Source: Nonomuraea sp. SYSU D8015
GTDB taxonomy: Bacteria > Actinomycetota > Actinomycetes > Streptosporangiales > Streptosporangiaceae
DNA: 64,000 nucleotides
Direction: 5' to 3'
Assembly: GCF_008065375.1 (NCBI RefSeq)
Contig: NZ_VJYI01000015.1
Location: forward strand, 186,001-250,000
The notes under the pieces were generated by a model that saw only the letters and a program-made list of their open reading frames with translations, did not search any database and was not told where the DNA came from. A program made the position numbers and the translations under genes. This document shows, one piece after another, positions 50,693-59,745 of this stretch. Position 1 is the stretch's first letter. Each line of letters opens with the position of its first letter.

Positions 50693-51544
50693 ATGCGGCT
50701 TCATGTGGGATGCGCGATGTGGACGCACGCGTCGTGGCAGGGCCGGCTCCTGCCGCACCCGCTCCCGCCCGGGGAGCGCCTGCGCGCCTATGCGACCTGG
50801 TGCAACGCGGTGGAGGGCAACACCACGTTCTACGCGACTCCGACGAGGAGCGCGGTGGAGTCGTGGGCCGCCCAGACCGACCCGGATTTCCGCTTCGTGG
50901 TCAAACTGCCCAAGCCGATCACTCACGAACGCCGCCTCGTCGACGTCGACGAGCAGGTGCGCGCGTTCCTGGCGGCCATGGAGCCGCTCGGCCCGCGTAC
51001 GCATGCTCTGTGGGTGCAGCTGCCGGGCTCGTTCGGGCCGGGCGACCTCGGCGCGCTGGCGGCCTTCCTCGGGCGCCTGCCCTCCTCCCACCGGTACGCC
51101 GTCGAGGTCCGCCACCGGGCGTTCTTCGAGGAGGAGCGGTCCGCGCGGCTGCTGGAGCGGGTGCTCGCGGGCGTCGAGGCCGAATGGGTCCCGTTCGACA
51201 CCACCGCCTTCTTCACCCACCCGCCGACCAGCGACGCCGAGCGCGACGCGTGGACCAAGAAGCCCCGGGTGCCGCGCCGCACGCGCGCCCTCACCGCCCA
51301 CCCGATCGTCCGCTACCTGGGACGCGACGCCACGGAGCGCACGGTGGAGGGCTGGCGGCCGTGGGTCGGCACCGTCGCCGGCTGGCTGCGCGAGGGGCGC
51401 TCGCCGACCGTCTTCATCCACACCCCCGACAACGCCGACGCGCTCACGCTGGCACGCCGCTTCCACGACGAGGTACGCGCCCGCGTGCCCGAGCTCGACC
51501 CCCTTCCCGAGCCGATGCCGAACGAGCCGCTGACCCTCTTCTGA
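50693..51544 (+). CDS. DUF72 (YecE-like) domain protein
   Basis: 283 residues. HVGCAMWTHASWQGRLLP, AVEGNTTFYATPTRSAVESW and LWVQLPGSFGPGDL are DUF72 signatures. This is the longer branch, with an extra loop (HPPTSDAERDAWTKKPR) after the fifth strand. Function unknown. It is only distantly similar to the other DUF72 protein in the window. ATG 50693 removes a poorly conserved upstream extension. Confidence 0.9.
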   Translation: MRLHVGCAMWTHASWQGRLLPHPLPPGERLRAYATWCNAVEGNTTFYATPTRSAVESWAAQTDPDFRFVVKLPKPITHERRLVDVDEQVRAFLAAMEPLGPRTHALWVQLPGSFGPGDLGALAAFLGRLPSSHRYAVEVRHRAFFEEERSARLLERVLAGVEAEWVPFDTTAFFTHPPTSDAERDAWTKKPRVPRRTRALTAHPIVRYLGRDATERTVEGWRPWVGTVAGWLREGRSPTVFIHTPDNADALTLARRFHDEVRARVPELDPLPEPMPNEPLTLF

Positions 51545-51567
51545 CGGCGGTCCGGCCATGCGCCCGC

Positions 51568-52167
51568 CTAGCTCGCGACGGGTTTCCCTCCGGGGGAGAG
51601 GCAGGGCAGACGCGCCGAGCGGATCAGCATGACGATCAGCACCACGAGGGCCGTGAACCAGGCGATGGCCGTGGCCGGGCCGGGGATCGCGTAGCCGTAC
51701 CCGGCCGGCAGGGCGAGTGCGCCCAGGCCTGCCACGGCCCAGCGCAGCACGTCGAGCCGGGCGGCCCTGGAGGTCTTCCCGCAGGAGCGGAGCCGTCGGA
51801 CGACCGCCTCGACGACCAGCCAGAGGGCGATCAGGGAGCCCAGGGTGTCGACGACCTCGATCACGTGCTCGGCGGCGGACTCCGTCACCCCGCGGCCCGC
51901 GCCCGGGCTGGGTGAGAGCAGGGCGGCGAGCGAGACGAAGATCATGACCATGGCGGCGGCTTCGGCCCGTGCGAAGGGGCCTTCCGGGGAGCGCTGCAGC
52001 CGAGACGCCCCGGCCGCGCACATTCCCCATCCGACGGGGTCGAACAGCAGGTCGAAGCCGTTGAAACGGAGCGCGCCGAAGACCACGACGAACCCGAGGG
52101 CGATCGTCGTGACGGGCGGCATTCCCGGCGTGCCGCCGCCGGCGGACGGGTTGCCCGTCAGGGCCAT
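51568..52167 (-). CDS. membrane protein of unknown function
   Basis: 199 residues with about five hydrophobic segments, for example VTTIALGFVVVFGALRF, AAMVMIFVSLAALLSP, GSLIALWLVVEAVV and AIAWFTALVVLIVMLIRS. No family is recognised. Its ATG overlaps the stop of the gene at 52158 by 10 bp, so the two were probably co-transcribed. The C-terminus (CLSPGGKPVAS) is short and cytoplasmic or external without clear signals. Confidence 0.75.
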   Translation of the reverse strand: MALTGNPSAGGGTPGMPPVTTIALGFVVVFGALRFNGFDLLFDPVGWGMCAAGASRLQRSPEGPFARAEAAAMVMIFVSLAALLSPSPGAGRGVTESAAEHVIEVVDTLGSLIALWLVVEAVVRRLRSCGKTSRAARLDVLRWAVAGLGALALPAGYGYAIPGPATAIAWFTALVVLIVMLIRSARLPCLSPGGKPVAS

Positions 52168-52520
52168 TCCGAGTTCACCGCCTCATTGCAGGCATCACCG
52201 CTGAGCCACCGTTGCCAGGCCACGGGAACGCTCTTCTCGGGTCCGTTGAGCCGCCATGAATCCCACGTCACCTCCGCGGAACTCGTGCCCGCCCAGGTTC
52301 GGTAAGTGAAGCGCACCGGCCGGGGATCGTGGGGCACCGCCGCGCAGTCGGTGACGACGATGCGCCGTTTCAAGGTTTCAGCTTCGCCGGGCGCCACGGT
52401 GACCGCCGGGAGTTCCTCGTTCGCCTTGTCGGCCGGCAGCCAGCGGAGGCCCGGGATTTCCGCCGAGATATCGGTGAGCGTGAAGCCGGTCGCTCCCTTG
52501 TTTTCCAGGCGGGTGCCGCG
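52158..52520 (-). pseudogene. 5'-truncated hypothetical protein gene
   Basis: The reading frame codes a beta-sandwich-like domain, from RLENKGATGFTLTDISAEIP through LKRRIVVTDCAAVPHDPRPV to the end NEAVNSEWP. The early phrase reads like the middle of such a domain and has no start codon or ribosome site before it. Upstream of about 52515 the frame becomes antisense of another gene. The missing 5' part, probably with a membrane anchor, seems to be deleted. The mature family is unknown. Confidence 0.55.
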
Positions 52521-53378
52521 ATCGTGTTGTCGGCGGCCCTGCTCACCCCCGGGCAACCACCGCGGCATGAACTGCCTGAATACTCGATGCCTCAACCGTT
52601 TCCGGAATACACCGCCGAGTTCTCCATGGTGGCCAAATACCAGGCGCCCAGTTGTCCGTGGTTCGACCAGGTGGAAGACCCCTGTCGGTACTGGCTGGTG
52701 AACGGGGAGCCGTTTCCGCAGGCCGCGACGTACGTCATCAGGAAGGGCGGAGCACCTCAGCGGGCCCCGTTCGCGATCAGCGCTGACGGCCGGGCGGTCG
52801 TCTGCCTGGACCGGCGCACCCGCCGCATGACGTACCAGGACGCCAAGGGCATCCGCCACCTCACCGGCAGGATGCCCGACACCCAGGTGGTGCCCACGCC
52901 CACGTTCGCGGGCCAGAGCAGGTACGTCGCACTCACCGAGGACGGCACGCAGATCACCGACACCAAGACCTGGACCACGGTGTCGGTCCCCGGCGCCCGG
53001 CGGGTCCATGTGCTGAGCGCGAGCGGGAGCGTGGTCACGACGGCGTCTCAGGTGCTCGTGCTCGACAGCCGGGGGAAGACGCAGATGCGCCTGTCCTCCA
53101 CGAAGGTCCGGGACGACGCCCCCGACGACACCTACAACCTCCGGCCGGATGGACGTCGGTTCGTGGTCATCCGAGGAGATGACGGCCGTGTGGAGACCTT
53201 CGACCCGCGCACCGGCGAGCGTGTGTCCAGGGTGACGCCCAGGTTCCCCGGGGACGACTTCATCGACGTCGGTCTCGGCTGGTCGAAGCAGGGCATTTTT
53301 CAGGTCCGCGGCTACCGGAGCAGCCGGGTCTACTACCTCGACCTGGAGACGGGCAAGTTCTGGCGGCGTGAGAAGTGA
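52515..53378 (+). pseudogene. 5'-truncated beta-propeller-like protein gene
   Basis: The frame reads AAIVLSAALLTPGQPPRHEL, a membrane anchor missing its basic start, then a soluble domain of about 265 residues. That domain resembles WD40/YncE-type propellers, for example PFAISADGRAVVCLDR, RVETFDPRTGERVSRV and RVYYLDLETGKFWRREK. The only near start is GTG 52524 inside the hydrophobic segment, with no ribosome site. The upstream sequence is antisense of the gene at 52158. Both facts suggest a lost 5' end. It might still be expressed from GTG 52524, in which case the anchor would be too short. Confidence 0.55.
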
Positions 53379-53409
53379 GCACCGGCATGATCGCGTAATC
53401 TTCCGTGTC

Positions 53410-54009
53410 ATGACAGGCGACATGGTGGCGAAGCGGGTGACGGATCTGCTGGCCCCGCAGGTGCTGGTGATCGTCATGCCGCCCCTGGTCGGCCTGCTCG
53501 CGCAGGGGTGGCGCGGTGCGGCGTGGGGGCTGGTGGCCTCGCTGTTCTGCGGCGGCGTGCCGGCGGCGGTGATCGCGGTGGGCGTGCGGTCGGGGCGGCT
53601 CGACTCGCATCACATCGTGGATCGTTCCCGCCGTACGAAGCCGCTGCTCGCCGCCGTGGCGGCCGTGCTCGTGGCGCTGGCGCTGCTGGTCGTGATGGGG
53701 GCCCCGGCGTTGCTCGTCGCCACCGTGACGGCGATGCTGGCGGCGCTGGCGGTGACCGTGCCCATCACGTTGCGCTGGAAGATCTCCTTCCACGCCGCCG
53801 TGTCCGCGGGCACGGTCGTGGTGTTCGCCCACGTGCTGCCCGCCTGGCCGGCCGCGATCGTCGGAGCCGCCGTCGTGGCGCTGGTGTGCTGGGCCAGAGT
53901 ACGCCTCGCGCACCACACCTGGGCGCAGGTCGCGGCGGGGGCGGTGGTCGGCACGGTGACGACGTGGGGGACGCTGGCGGCGTTCGGGGTGCAGTTCGGG
54001 GTGCAGTAG
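53410..54009 (+). CDS. PAP2-like membrane phosphatase
   Basis: 199 residues with six hydrophobic segments. The PAP2 pattern is reduced: the first His motif in KISFHAAVSAG and the second in RVRLAHHTWAQVAAG. The Lys-Arg motif near the start of the catalytic pocket (DRSRRTKP) is present. It would remove phosphate from a lipid or isoprenoid phosphate at the membrane. ATG 53410 gives the family-typical N-terminus. Confidence 0.8.
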   Translation: MTGDMVAKRVTDLLAPQVLVIVMPPLVGLLAQGWRGAAWGLVASLFCGGVPAAVIAVGVRSGRLDSHHIVDRSRRTKPLLAAVAAVLVALALLVVMGAPALLVATVTAMLAALAVTVPITLRWKISFHAAVSAGTVVVFAHVLPAWPAAIVGAAVVALVCWARVRLAHHTWAQVAAGAVVGTVTTWGTLAAFGVQFGVQ

Positions 54010-54043
54010 GAATAGCCGCGATGCCAGCGGAGTTGCCGCGAGC

Positions 54044-54787
54044 ATGGAAGCTGGGAATCGCGGCCGGGTCCGCGTCGAGCGGACGGCTAAGCGCGTGCGG
54101 ACCTACCTCGGCGGCCGGGTGGTGGCCGACACCACCTCCGCCCTGCTGGTGTGGGAGGTCCCGTATTACCCGACCTACTACTTCCGGCTCGCCGACGTGG
54201 ACGAGTCTGCGCTGAAGGCGACCGGGACCACCAAGCACTCCCCGAGCAGGGGCGACGCCGTCGTCTACACGGTCACCTCCGGTGCGGCGGAGGCCGTGGA
54301 GGGGGCGCTGGCGTACCCGGACTCGCCGCTGGAGGAGATCCGCGGGCACGTCAGGTTCGACTGGGACGCCATGGACGCCTGGTTCGAGGAGGACGAGCAG
54401 GTCTACTTCCACCCGCGTGACCCGTACACGCGGGTGGACATCCTGCCGAGTTCGCGGCACGTGCGGGTCGAGGTGGACGGCGTCACCGTGGCCGACTCGC
54501 GCAGCCCGCGCATCCTCTTCGAGACGGGGCTGCCCGCCCGCTACTACCTGCCGAAGACGGACGTACGCCTCGACCTGCTCGAGCACACCGACACCGTCAC
54601 CCACTGCCCGTACAAAGGGACGGCGGAATACTGGTCGGTCAACGGCAAGAAGGACCTGGCCTGGTCGTACCGGACGCCGCTGCCGGAGAGCGAGCGGATC
54701 GCCGGGCTGATCGCCTTCTACAACGAGAAGCTCGACATCTACGTGGACGGCGAACTGGAGGAACGGCCGAAGACCAAGTTCTCCTGA
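54044..54787 (+). CDS. DUF427 domain protein (two domains)
   Basis: 247 residues with two DUF427 modules in tandem. The first is about residues 10-110, and the second carries the better signature, RVEVDGVTVADSRSPRILFETGLPARYYLPKTDV. The C-terminal part, HCPYKGTAEYWSV, is the family mark. Function unknown; the fold is a small beta barrel. ATG 54044 lies 35 bp behind the PAP2 stop, so the two may share a transcript. Confidence 0.9.
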   Translation: MEAGNRGRVRVERTAKRVRTYLGGRVVADTTSALLVWEVPYYPTYYFRLADVDESALKATGTTKHSPSRGDAVVYTVTSGAAEAVEGALAYPDSPLEEIRGHVRFDWDAMDAWFEEDEQVYFHPRDPYTRVDILPSSRHVRVEVDGVTVADSRSPRILFETGLPARYYLPKTDVRLDLLEHTDTVTHCPYKGTAEYWSVNGKKDLAWSYRTPLPESERIAGLIAFYNEKLDIYVDGELEERPKTKFS

Positions 54788-54800
54788 GCCGCCGGAGCGG

Positions 54801-55403
54801 TCAGGCGGCCGTCCAGCGGGGGTCGCGGCCGAGGTAGCGCAGGAGCGCGGCCACGTCGTCGTCGCCCGGCTCGGGCTCCAGCGCGGTCGCGTACGCGCCC
54901 CACGCGCGCAGCGGCTCGACGATCTCCTTCGCGACCTTCATGAGGGGGACGGCCAGTTCGGGCGTGAGCGGTGAGGGGGCGCCGACGGCCATGGCGATGT
55001 CCCAGGCGTGGACGGCGGCGTCGAGCCCGCACGCCGCCGACCCCGACCACGGCGACATCTTGTGCGGCGGCACCGGCGTCGGGACCTCGGCGGCGTCCCG
55101 GTCGACCGCGGCCCACGCCTTGGCCGAGCGCGCCAGGGCGGCCTCGAGGAACGCCGACGGGTCCTCCTCAAGCACGCCGGAGGGGTCGAACGGGTTGAAG
55201 TCGGGGCCGGGCTCGCCGGTCAGCGCGGCGGCGAAGCCGATCTGGTCGCCGACGGCGTGCTGGAAGACCTTCGTGACGCTCCAGCCCGCGCAGGGCGTGG
55301 GCAGGTCCCAGCCGCCGGACGGAACGGCGGCGACCGCCTTGCGCAGCGCCTCGTGCGAGGCGTCCAGGACGTCCCAACCGCTGGAGATCGTGGTGTCGCT
55401 CAT
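54801..55403 (-). CDS. TIGR03086-like metal-binding protein (DinB/mycothiol-transferase fold)
   Basis: 200 residues of a four-helix bundle. WDLPTPCAGWSVTKVFQHAVGD holds the first His of the metal site, and DAAVHAWDIAMAVG holds the later His and Asp. This is the pattern of actinobacterial maleylpyruvate isomerase or mycothiol-dependent proteins. ATG 55403 is chosen because AAGGGGG precedes it; the frame is open further to 55433. Confidence 0.88.
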   Translation of the reverse strand: MSDTTISSGWDVLDASHEALRKAVAAVPSGGWDLPTPCAGWSVTKVFQHAVGDQIGFAAALTGEPGPDFNPFDPSGVLEEDPSAFLEAALARSAKAWAAVDRDAAEVPTPVPPHKMSPWSGSAACGLDAAVHAWDIAMAVGAPSPLTPELAVPLMKVAKEIVEPLRAWGAYATALEPEPGDDDVAALLRYLGRDPRWTAA

Positions 55404-55437
55404 CGGTGAGCCCCCTTTCGTGGTGCTCACCACTCTA

Positions 55438-56724
55438 TCAGAACGGAATGGTTTGTTCCACTGATGTGAGGAGCCGGGTGAGGACGCGGGTGCCGAACTC
55501 CAGGCCCTCCACCGGAACGCGCTCGTCCTTGCCGTGGAACATCCCGAAGTAGTCCAGGTCCGGACGGAGCATGAGCGGCGCGAAGCCGTACCCCGTGATG
55601 CCGATCCTGGCGAACGACTTGGCGTCGGTGCCTCCCGCCATCACGTACGGCACCGGCCTGGCGAGGGGGTCCTCGGCCACCAGAGAGCCCGCCAGTTCGT
55701 CGAAGAACGCCGACGGGTACGGCGCCGCCGGCGCGTCCTCCAGGTTGACGAACTCGCGGGTGATCTTCGGCCCGAGCAGCTCGTCGAGCGTCTCCAGGAA
55801 CTCCTCTCGCAGGCCGGGCAGGTAGCGCCCGTCCACGTGCGCCTCGGCCGTCGAGGGCACCACGTTGACCTTGTAGCCGGCCTCCAGCATCGTCGGGTTC
55901 GCCGAGTTGCGGATCTGGCTCTTGAACAGGCCGCCGAGCGGCCCGAGGCGGACGGCCTCGGCGTCCAGCCGGTCCAGGTCGATCGGCTGCCCGGTGATCT
56001 CCGACAGGCTCTGGAGGAGCGCCGCGACCGACGGCGTCAGGCGTACCGGCCACTGGTACGAGGCCACCCGGGACAGCGCGTGCACCAGCGTGGCAACCGG
56101 ATTGTCCACCGGGGGACGGGACCCGTGACCGGCCACGCCGTGCGCGGTGAGCTTCATCCACGCCGTCCCGCGCTCGCCCACGGCGATCGGGTAGACCCGG
56201 TGCCCGCCGGAGGCCACGCTGAAGCCACCGGACTCGCTGATCGCCTCGCTCACGCCGTCGAACAGCTCCCGGTGCTCGCTCACCGCGTGCCGCGAGCCGT
56301 AGTCGCCGGTCGCCTCCTCGTCGGCCAGGAACGCCAGCACCAGGTCCCGCTTGGGGCGCACGCCGCGGGCTGCCAGGTCGAGCACGGTGGCGAGGGTCAT
56401 CGCGCACGAGCCCTTCATGTCGACCGCGCCCCGCCCGTACACGCAGCCGTCGGTGATCTCGCCCGAGAACGGGTGCATCCGCCACTCGGCCGGATCCGCG
56501 GGCACGACGTCGAGGTGGCCGTGGATGAGCAGCGCGTCGGGGGAGTCGCCGTCGATCCTCGCCACGACCGTGGTCCGCTTGGGCGCCGACTCGAACACGA
56601 CCGGCTCCAGGCCCGCGTCGGCCAGCAGCGTGGCCACGTATTCGGCGGCCGGGCGCTCGCCCGAACCCGGATTCGTGGTGTCGAACCTGATCAGATCCGA
56701 GCAGATCTCGGCGACGCTCTTCAC
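55438..56724 (-). CDS. M20/M25/M40 family metallopeptidase
   Basis: 428 residues. The zinc ligands are visible: LLIHGHLDVVP (His and Asp), YGRGAVDMKGS (Asp bridging), FLADEEATGDYGS (catalytic Glu and ligand Glu), and the C-terminal His in FGMFHGKDERVP. The dimerisation domain lies between. It should remove a residue from dipeptides or N-acyl amino acids. The GTG start overlaps the stop of the S9 peptidase gene (GTGA), so the two act in one operon. Confidence 0.93.
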   Translation of the reverse strand: MKSVAEICSDLIRFDTTNPGSGERPAAEYVATLLADAGLEPVVFESAPKRTTVVARIDGDSPDALLIHGHLDVVPADPAEWRMHPFSGEITDGCVYGRGAVDMKGSCAMTLATVLDLAARGVRPKRDLVLAFLADEEATGDYGSRHAVSEHRELFDGVSEAISESGGFSVASGGHRVYPIAVGERGTAWMKLTAHGVAGHGSRPPVDNPVATLVHALSRVASYQWPVRLTPSVAALLQSLSEITGQPIDLDRLDAEAVRLGPLGGLFKSQIRNSANPTMLEAGYKVNVVPSTAEAHVDGRYLPGLREEFLETLDELLGPKITREFVNLEDAPAAPYPSAFFDELAGSLVAEDPLARPVPYVMAGGTDAKSFARIGITGYGFAPLMLRPDLDYFGMFHGKDERVPVEGLEFGTRVLTRLLTSVEQTIPF

Positions 56725-58604
56725 GCTCTTCCCTTCAGCTTCAACGGCGGCACCTCGGGCGTCTCCATCCCGAAGATCAGCCCGTAGAAGGCCAGCTCGG
56801 CCTCCAGGGCCGCGACGATGGTCTCCTCCCGGCGCCAGCCGTGCTGCTCGCCGGGGAAGGTCAACAGTGCCCACTCTTTGCCATGTTTGTCCAATTCCGC
56901 GGTGAACCGCTCGGCCTGCGAGACGTCCACGATCGCGTCCTCCAGGCCGTGCAGCATGAGGCACGGGCCGGACGCGCGGGCGGCGTTCAGCAGCGGCGAG
57001 CGCTCGGTGTAACGCCGCCGGGTCTCGGGGAGCGGGCCCACCAGGCCGTCCAGGTAGCGGGACTCGAAGTCGTGCGTCTCGGCGGCCCAGCTCTCCGGGT
57101 CGGTGATCGCGTAATGGGCGACGCCGCCCGCGAACACGTCGCTGTGCACGAGCGCCGCCACCGTCGTCCAGCCGCCCGCGCTGCCGCCGCGGATGGCCAG
57201 CTTGGCGGCGTCGGCGCGGCCCAGCTCGACCAGGCCGCGGGCCACCTTGGCGCAGTCCTGCACGTCCACGACGCCCCACTGGTGGCGCAGCCGCTCCCGG
57301 TAGGCGCGGCCGTAGCCGGTGGAGCCGCCGTAGTTCACCACGGCCACGCCGATGCCGCGGCTGGTGAAGTAGGCGATCTCCAGGTCGAGCACGATCGGGA
57401 GATGGCCGGTGGGGCCGCCGTGCACGAAGATCACGTACGGGCCGGGGCCCCGCACCCCGGACGGCGGGTAGAGGTGCGCGTGCACGCCCTCGATCGTCAC
57501 GGCCTCGGGCGTGGGCAGCAGGGCGCGGTCCGGCAGCGGCTTGCGCGCCGACACGACCTCCTGCGTGCCGTCGCCGAGGTCGACGAGCGTCACCTCCAGC
57601 GGCGTGTACGGCGTCGCCCGCACGGCCGCCGCCTTGCCGCCCGCCGCGGACCCCGCTGCGGACCCCGCCACGGACACGGTCGAGGACCAGTGGGTGGCCG
57701 CCCCTCCGATCTCCCGCAGCTCGCCGGTCTGTGGGTCCAGCACGCCGAGCCGGCGCCGGTCGGCCGTCCCGTACACGGCGACCAGGCTCCCGTCCTCGGC
57801 GACGGCGAAATAGGTCATGCCCGGCTTCCACGCGGCGCCGCCGAACTCCAGCTCCAGGGGAGTGAGGTTGCGGCCCGCGGAGCCGTCCACGGGGACGAGG
57901 TGGATGTTCCACCAGCCGGTGGGGTCGGTCACCGCGTACAGGGTCGCGTCGTCGCGCCACTCCGCCTGGGCGACCGCCTCCCGCGGGCCGCCCGCGATCA
58001 CCCGGTGCCCGCCCGCCGCGCCGGCCTCGGTCAACGGGGCCACACAGAGCTCGGTGCCGTCCCACGGCATGTTCGGGTGGTCCCAGCCGATCCAGGCGAC
58101 ATTCCGCCCGTCGGGCGATATACGCGGATTCATCAGGAAATGTTGTGCTTTAACGATCACTCGGAGGGGGCCGTCGCCGCCGAGCGGCACCGCCACCAGG
58201 TCGCGCACGTCGTCGATCTCCCGTACCGCCCACACCTCGTCACGGCCGGGCGGCAGGTAGAGGTCCGCGTAGCGCGCGGGACCCTCCGGGGTGAGCGGCA
58301 CCGGTTCCCCGTCCCGCACGCGGTAGAGGCGCTGGTCGGCCCAGTTCGTGAAGACCAGCCCGCCGCCCGGCAGCGGCCGCCAGGAGCGGCCGCCGTACTC
58401 CATCACCCGGTTGCGCGCGTTCCAGCCCGGAGGCAGCGCGTCGGCACGGGTGCCGTCCGGCAGCCTGCGCACCACGCAACGCCGGCCGCCCTGGTGCGGG
58501 CGGGGCTCGTCCCACCAGACCTCGACACCGGAGGGCGTGGCCACCGCCTCCACCCACTGAGGGCCGCCGTCGGTACGGGCCACGTCGATCGGTCGAATGC
58601 TCAT
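56721..58604 (-). CDS. S9 family prolyl-oligopeptidase-like serine peptidase
   Basis: About 627 residues. The N-terminal propeller (to about residue 370) carries WD-like repeats. The alpha/beta-hydrolase domain follows: oxyanion region FVHGGPTGHLP, nucleophile GGSAGGWTTVAAL, Asp in GLEDAIVDVSQ and His in GEQHGWRREE. All catalytic residues are present. It should cleave short peptides, whose products the M20 enzyme could finish. An Ala/Ser/Gly repeat (SVAGSAAGSAAGGKA) interrupts the propeller near residue 314. ATG 58604 is chosen; ATG 58622 overlaps the C39 gene. Confidence 0.92.
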   Translation of the reverse strand: MSIRPIDVARTDGGPQWVEAVATPSGVEVWWDEPRPHQGGRRCVVRRLPDGTRADALPPGWNARNRVMEYGGRSWRPLPGGGLVFTNWADQRLYRVRDGEPVPLTPEGPARYADLYLPPGRDEVWAVREIDDVRDLVAVPLGGDGPLRVIVKAQHFLMNPRISPDGRNVAWIGWDHPNMPWDGTELCVAPLTEAGAAGGHRVIAGGPREAVAQAEWRDDATLYAVTDPTGWWNIHLVPVDGSAGRNLTPLELEFGGAAWKPGMTYFAVAEDGSLVAVYGTADRRRLGVLDPQTGELREIGGAATHWSSTVSVAGSAAGSAAGGKAAAVRATPYTPLEVTLVDLGDGTQEVVSARKPLPDRALLPTPEAVTIEGVHAHLYPPSGVRGPGPYVIFVHGGPTGHLPIVLDLEIAYFTSRGIGVAVVNYGGSTGYGRAYRERLRHQWGVVDVQDCAKVARGLVELGRADAAKLAIRGGSAGGWTTVAALVHSDVFAGGVAHYAITDPESWAAETHDFESRYLDGLVGPLPETRRRYTERSPLLNAARASGPCLMLHGLEDAIVDVSQAERFTAELDKHGKEWALLTFPGEQHGWRREETIVAALEAELAFYGLIFGMETPEVPPLKLKGRA

Positions 58605-58608
58605 CAAC

Positions 58609-59679
58609 TCACCAATTGCCATCGATACAAGGGGGAAGAGGGTGCTCAGGCGGGTGCAGGACGTACGCGATGCCGCCGCTGCCCGAGCTCCTGAGCCACA
58701 CGTTCTCGAACGCTGCCCGCGGATAGACCCGGCGAACCTCGTCGTCGCGGGGCGCGGCCGGGTCGTTCACGACGACGTCGCCGGCGGCCGTGAAGCCGAT
58801 CACGACCAGGATGTGCCCGTTGGTCGAGTAACAGGAGCCGGGCAGCTCATGAGCCTTGAACGACTGCGAGGTGATCACCGGGATCCCGGCGCGAACGAAC
58901 CGCTCCAGCTCGGCCGCCGACCTCAGCCGCGTCACGAACCCGGACAAACCGTATCGGCCCGCGTAGGCCACGTTGAACGGCCAGTTGCCGGTGCCCTGAT
59001 AACTGGCGTCGTACGTGCCCATCGCCGCGTGGTCCACGGCCGGCGCCGGGTCGCCCGCCCCCACCCACTCCAGCTCCTCCGGCCCCGGGCCGCGGCCCCA
59101 GAAGCCGAGCACCATGGCCACCGAGGCCGGGCTGCACCAGTTCGTCCCGCCGCCGTCGAAGCGCGGATGGTGACCGGCGTGCACGTGCTGCGAGTGCCGC
59201 GGCACCGCCAGCTCCACCGGGTCCGCCGCGAGCGGAGCGCTCGGCACGACCGGGCGCCGCGGCACGGCCGAGGCCATCACGCCCAGGCCGCCGACGCGAG
59301 CGGGGCCGTGCCGGGTGACCCGCGCCTGGTAGGCCACCACCGGCCGCCGGGCCACGAACGTGTCCACCGCCACGTCCCCGTCCTCGTCGCCCTGCCCGGG
59401 CACCGACGTGCGCGGGTCGCCGTGCTCGGACCAGTGCCCCATCACGTACCACTTGGTACGGGCCCCTGATGAGACCCTGGCCCGAAGAGCGACCTCGATC
59501 CACGCGCCCGGCGGGGTGCGCGCCGTCCACGAGGGCACGAGCTGGGTGGCGGCGAAGCCGATCTCGTGTTCCTCGCCCGTCCACACCGCTTCGGCCGTCA
59601 GGGGCACGGCGAAGCGGGTGAAGGCGACACGGGCCAGATCGACGGTGAGCACCAGGCACATTGTGGTTTCGTACTGCAT
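58609..59679 (-). CDS. C39-family cysteine peptidase-like protein
   Basis: About 356 residues. The C-terminal half is a papain-like C39_2 domain: catalytic Cys in GGGTNWCSPASVAMVLGFWG, His in STNGHILVVIGF and Asp in VVVNDPAAP. The N-terminal half is beta-rich and may bind substrate. No signal peptide is obvious. It shares direction and short spacing with the S9 and M20 peptidase genes downstream, so all three may process the same peptides, perhaps from lysed or imported protein. Start choice (59679) is uncertain; no ribosome site is visible. Confidence 0.82.
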   Translation of the reverse strand: MQYETTMCLVLTVDLARVAFTRFAVPLTAEAVWTGEEHEIGFAATQLVPSWTARTPPGAWIEVALRARVSSGARTKWYVMGHWSEHGDPRTSVPGQGDEDGDVAVDTFVARRPVVAYQARVTRHGPARVGGLGVMASAVPRRPVVPSAPLAADPVELAVPRHSQHVHAGHHPRFDGGGTNWCSPASVAMVLGFWGRGPGPEELEWVGAGDPAPAVDHAAMGTYDASYQGTGNWPFNVAYAGRYGLSGFVTRLRSAAELERFVRAGIPVITSQSFKAHELPGSCYSTNGHILVVIGFTAAGDVVVNDPAAPRDDEVRRVYPRAAFENVWLRSSGSGGIAYVLHPPEHPLPPCIDGNW

Positions 59680-59745
59680 GTCGCACATCGGATGGTTTAC
59701 GTACCAGCCCGAATTGTGTCGGTGATGATCTCTATGGTTCGGGGC

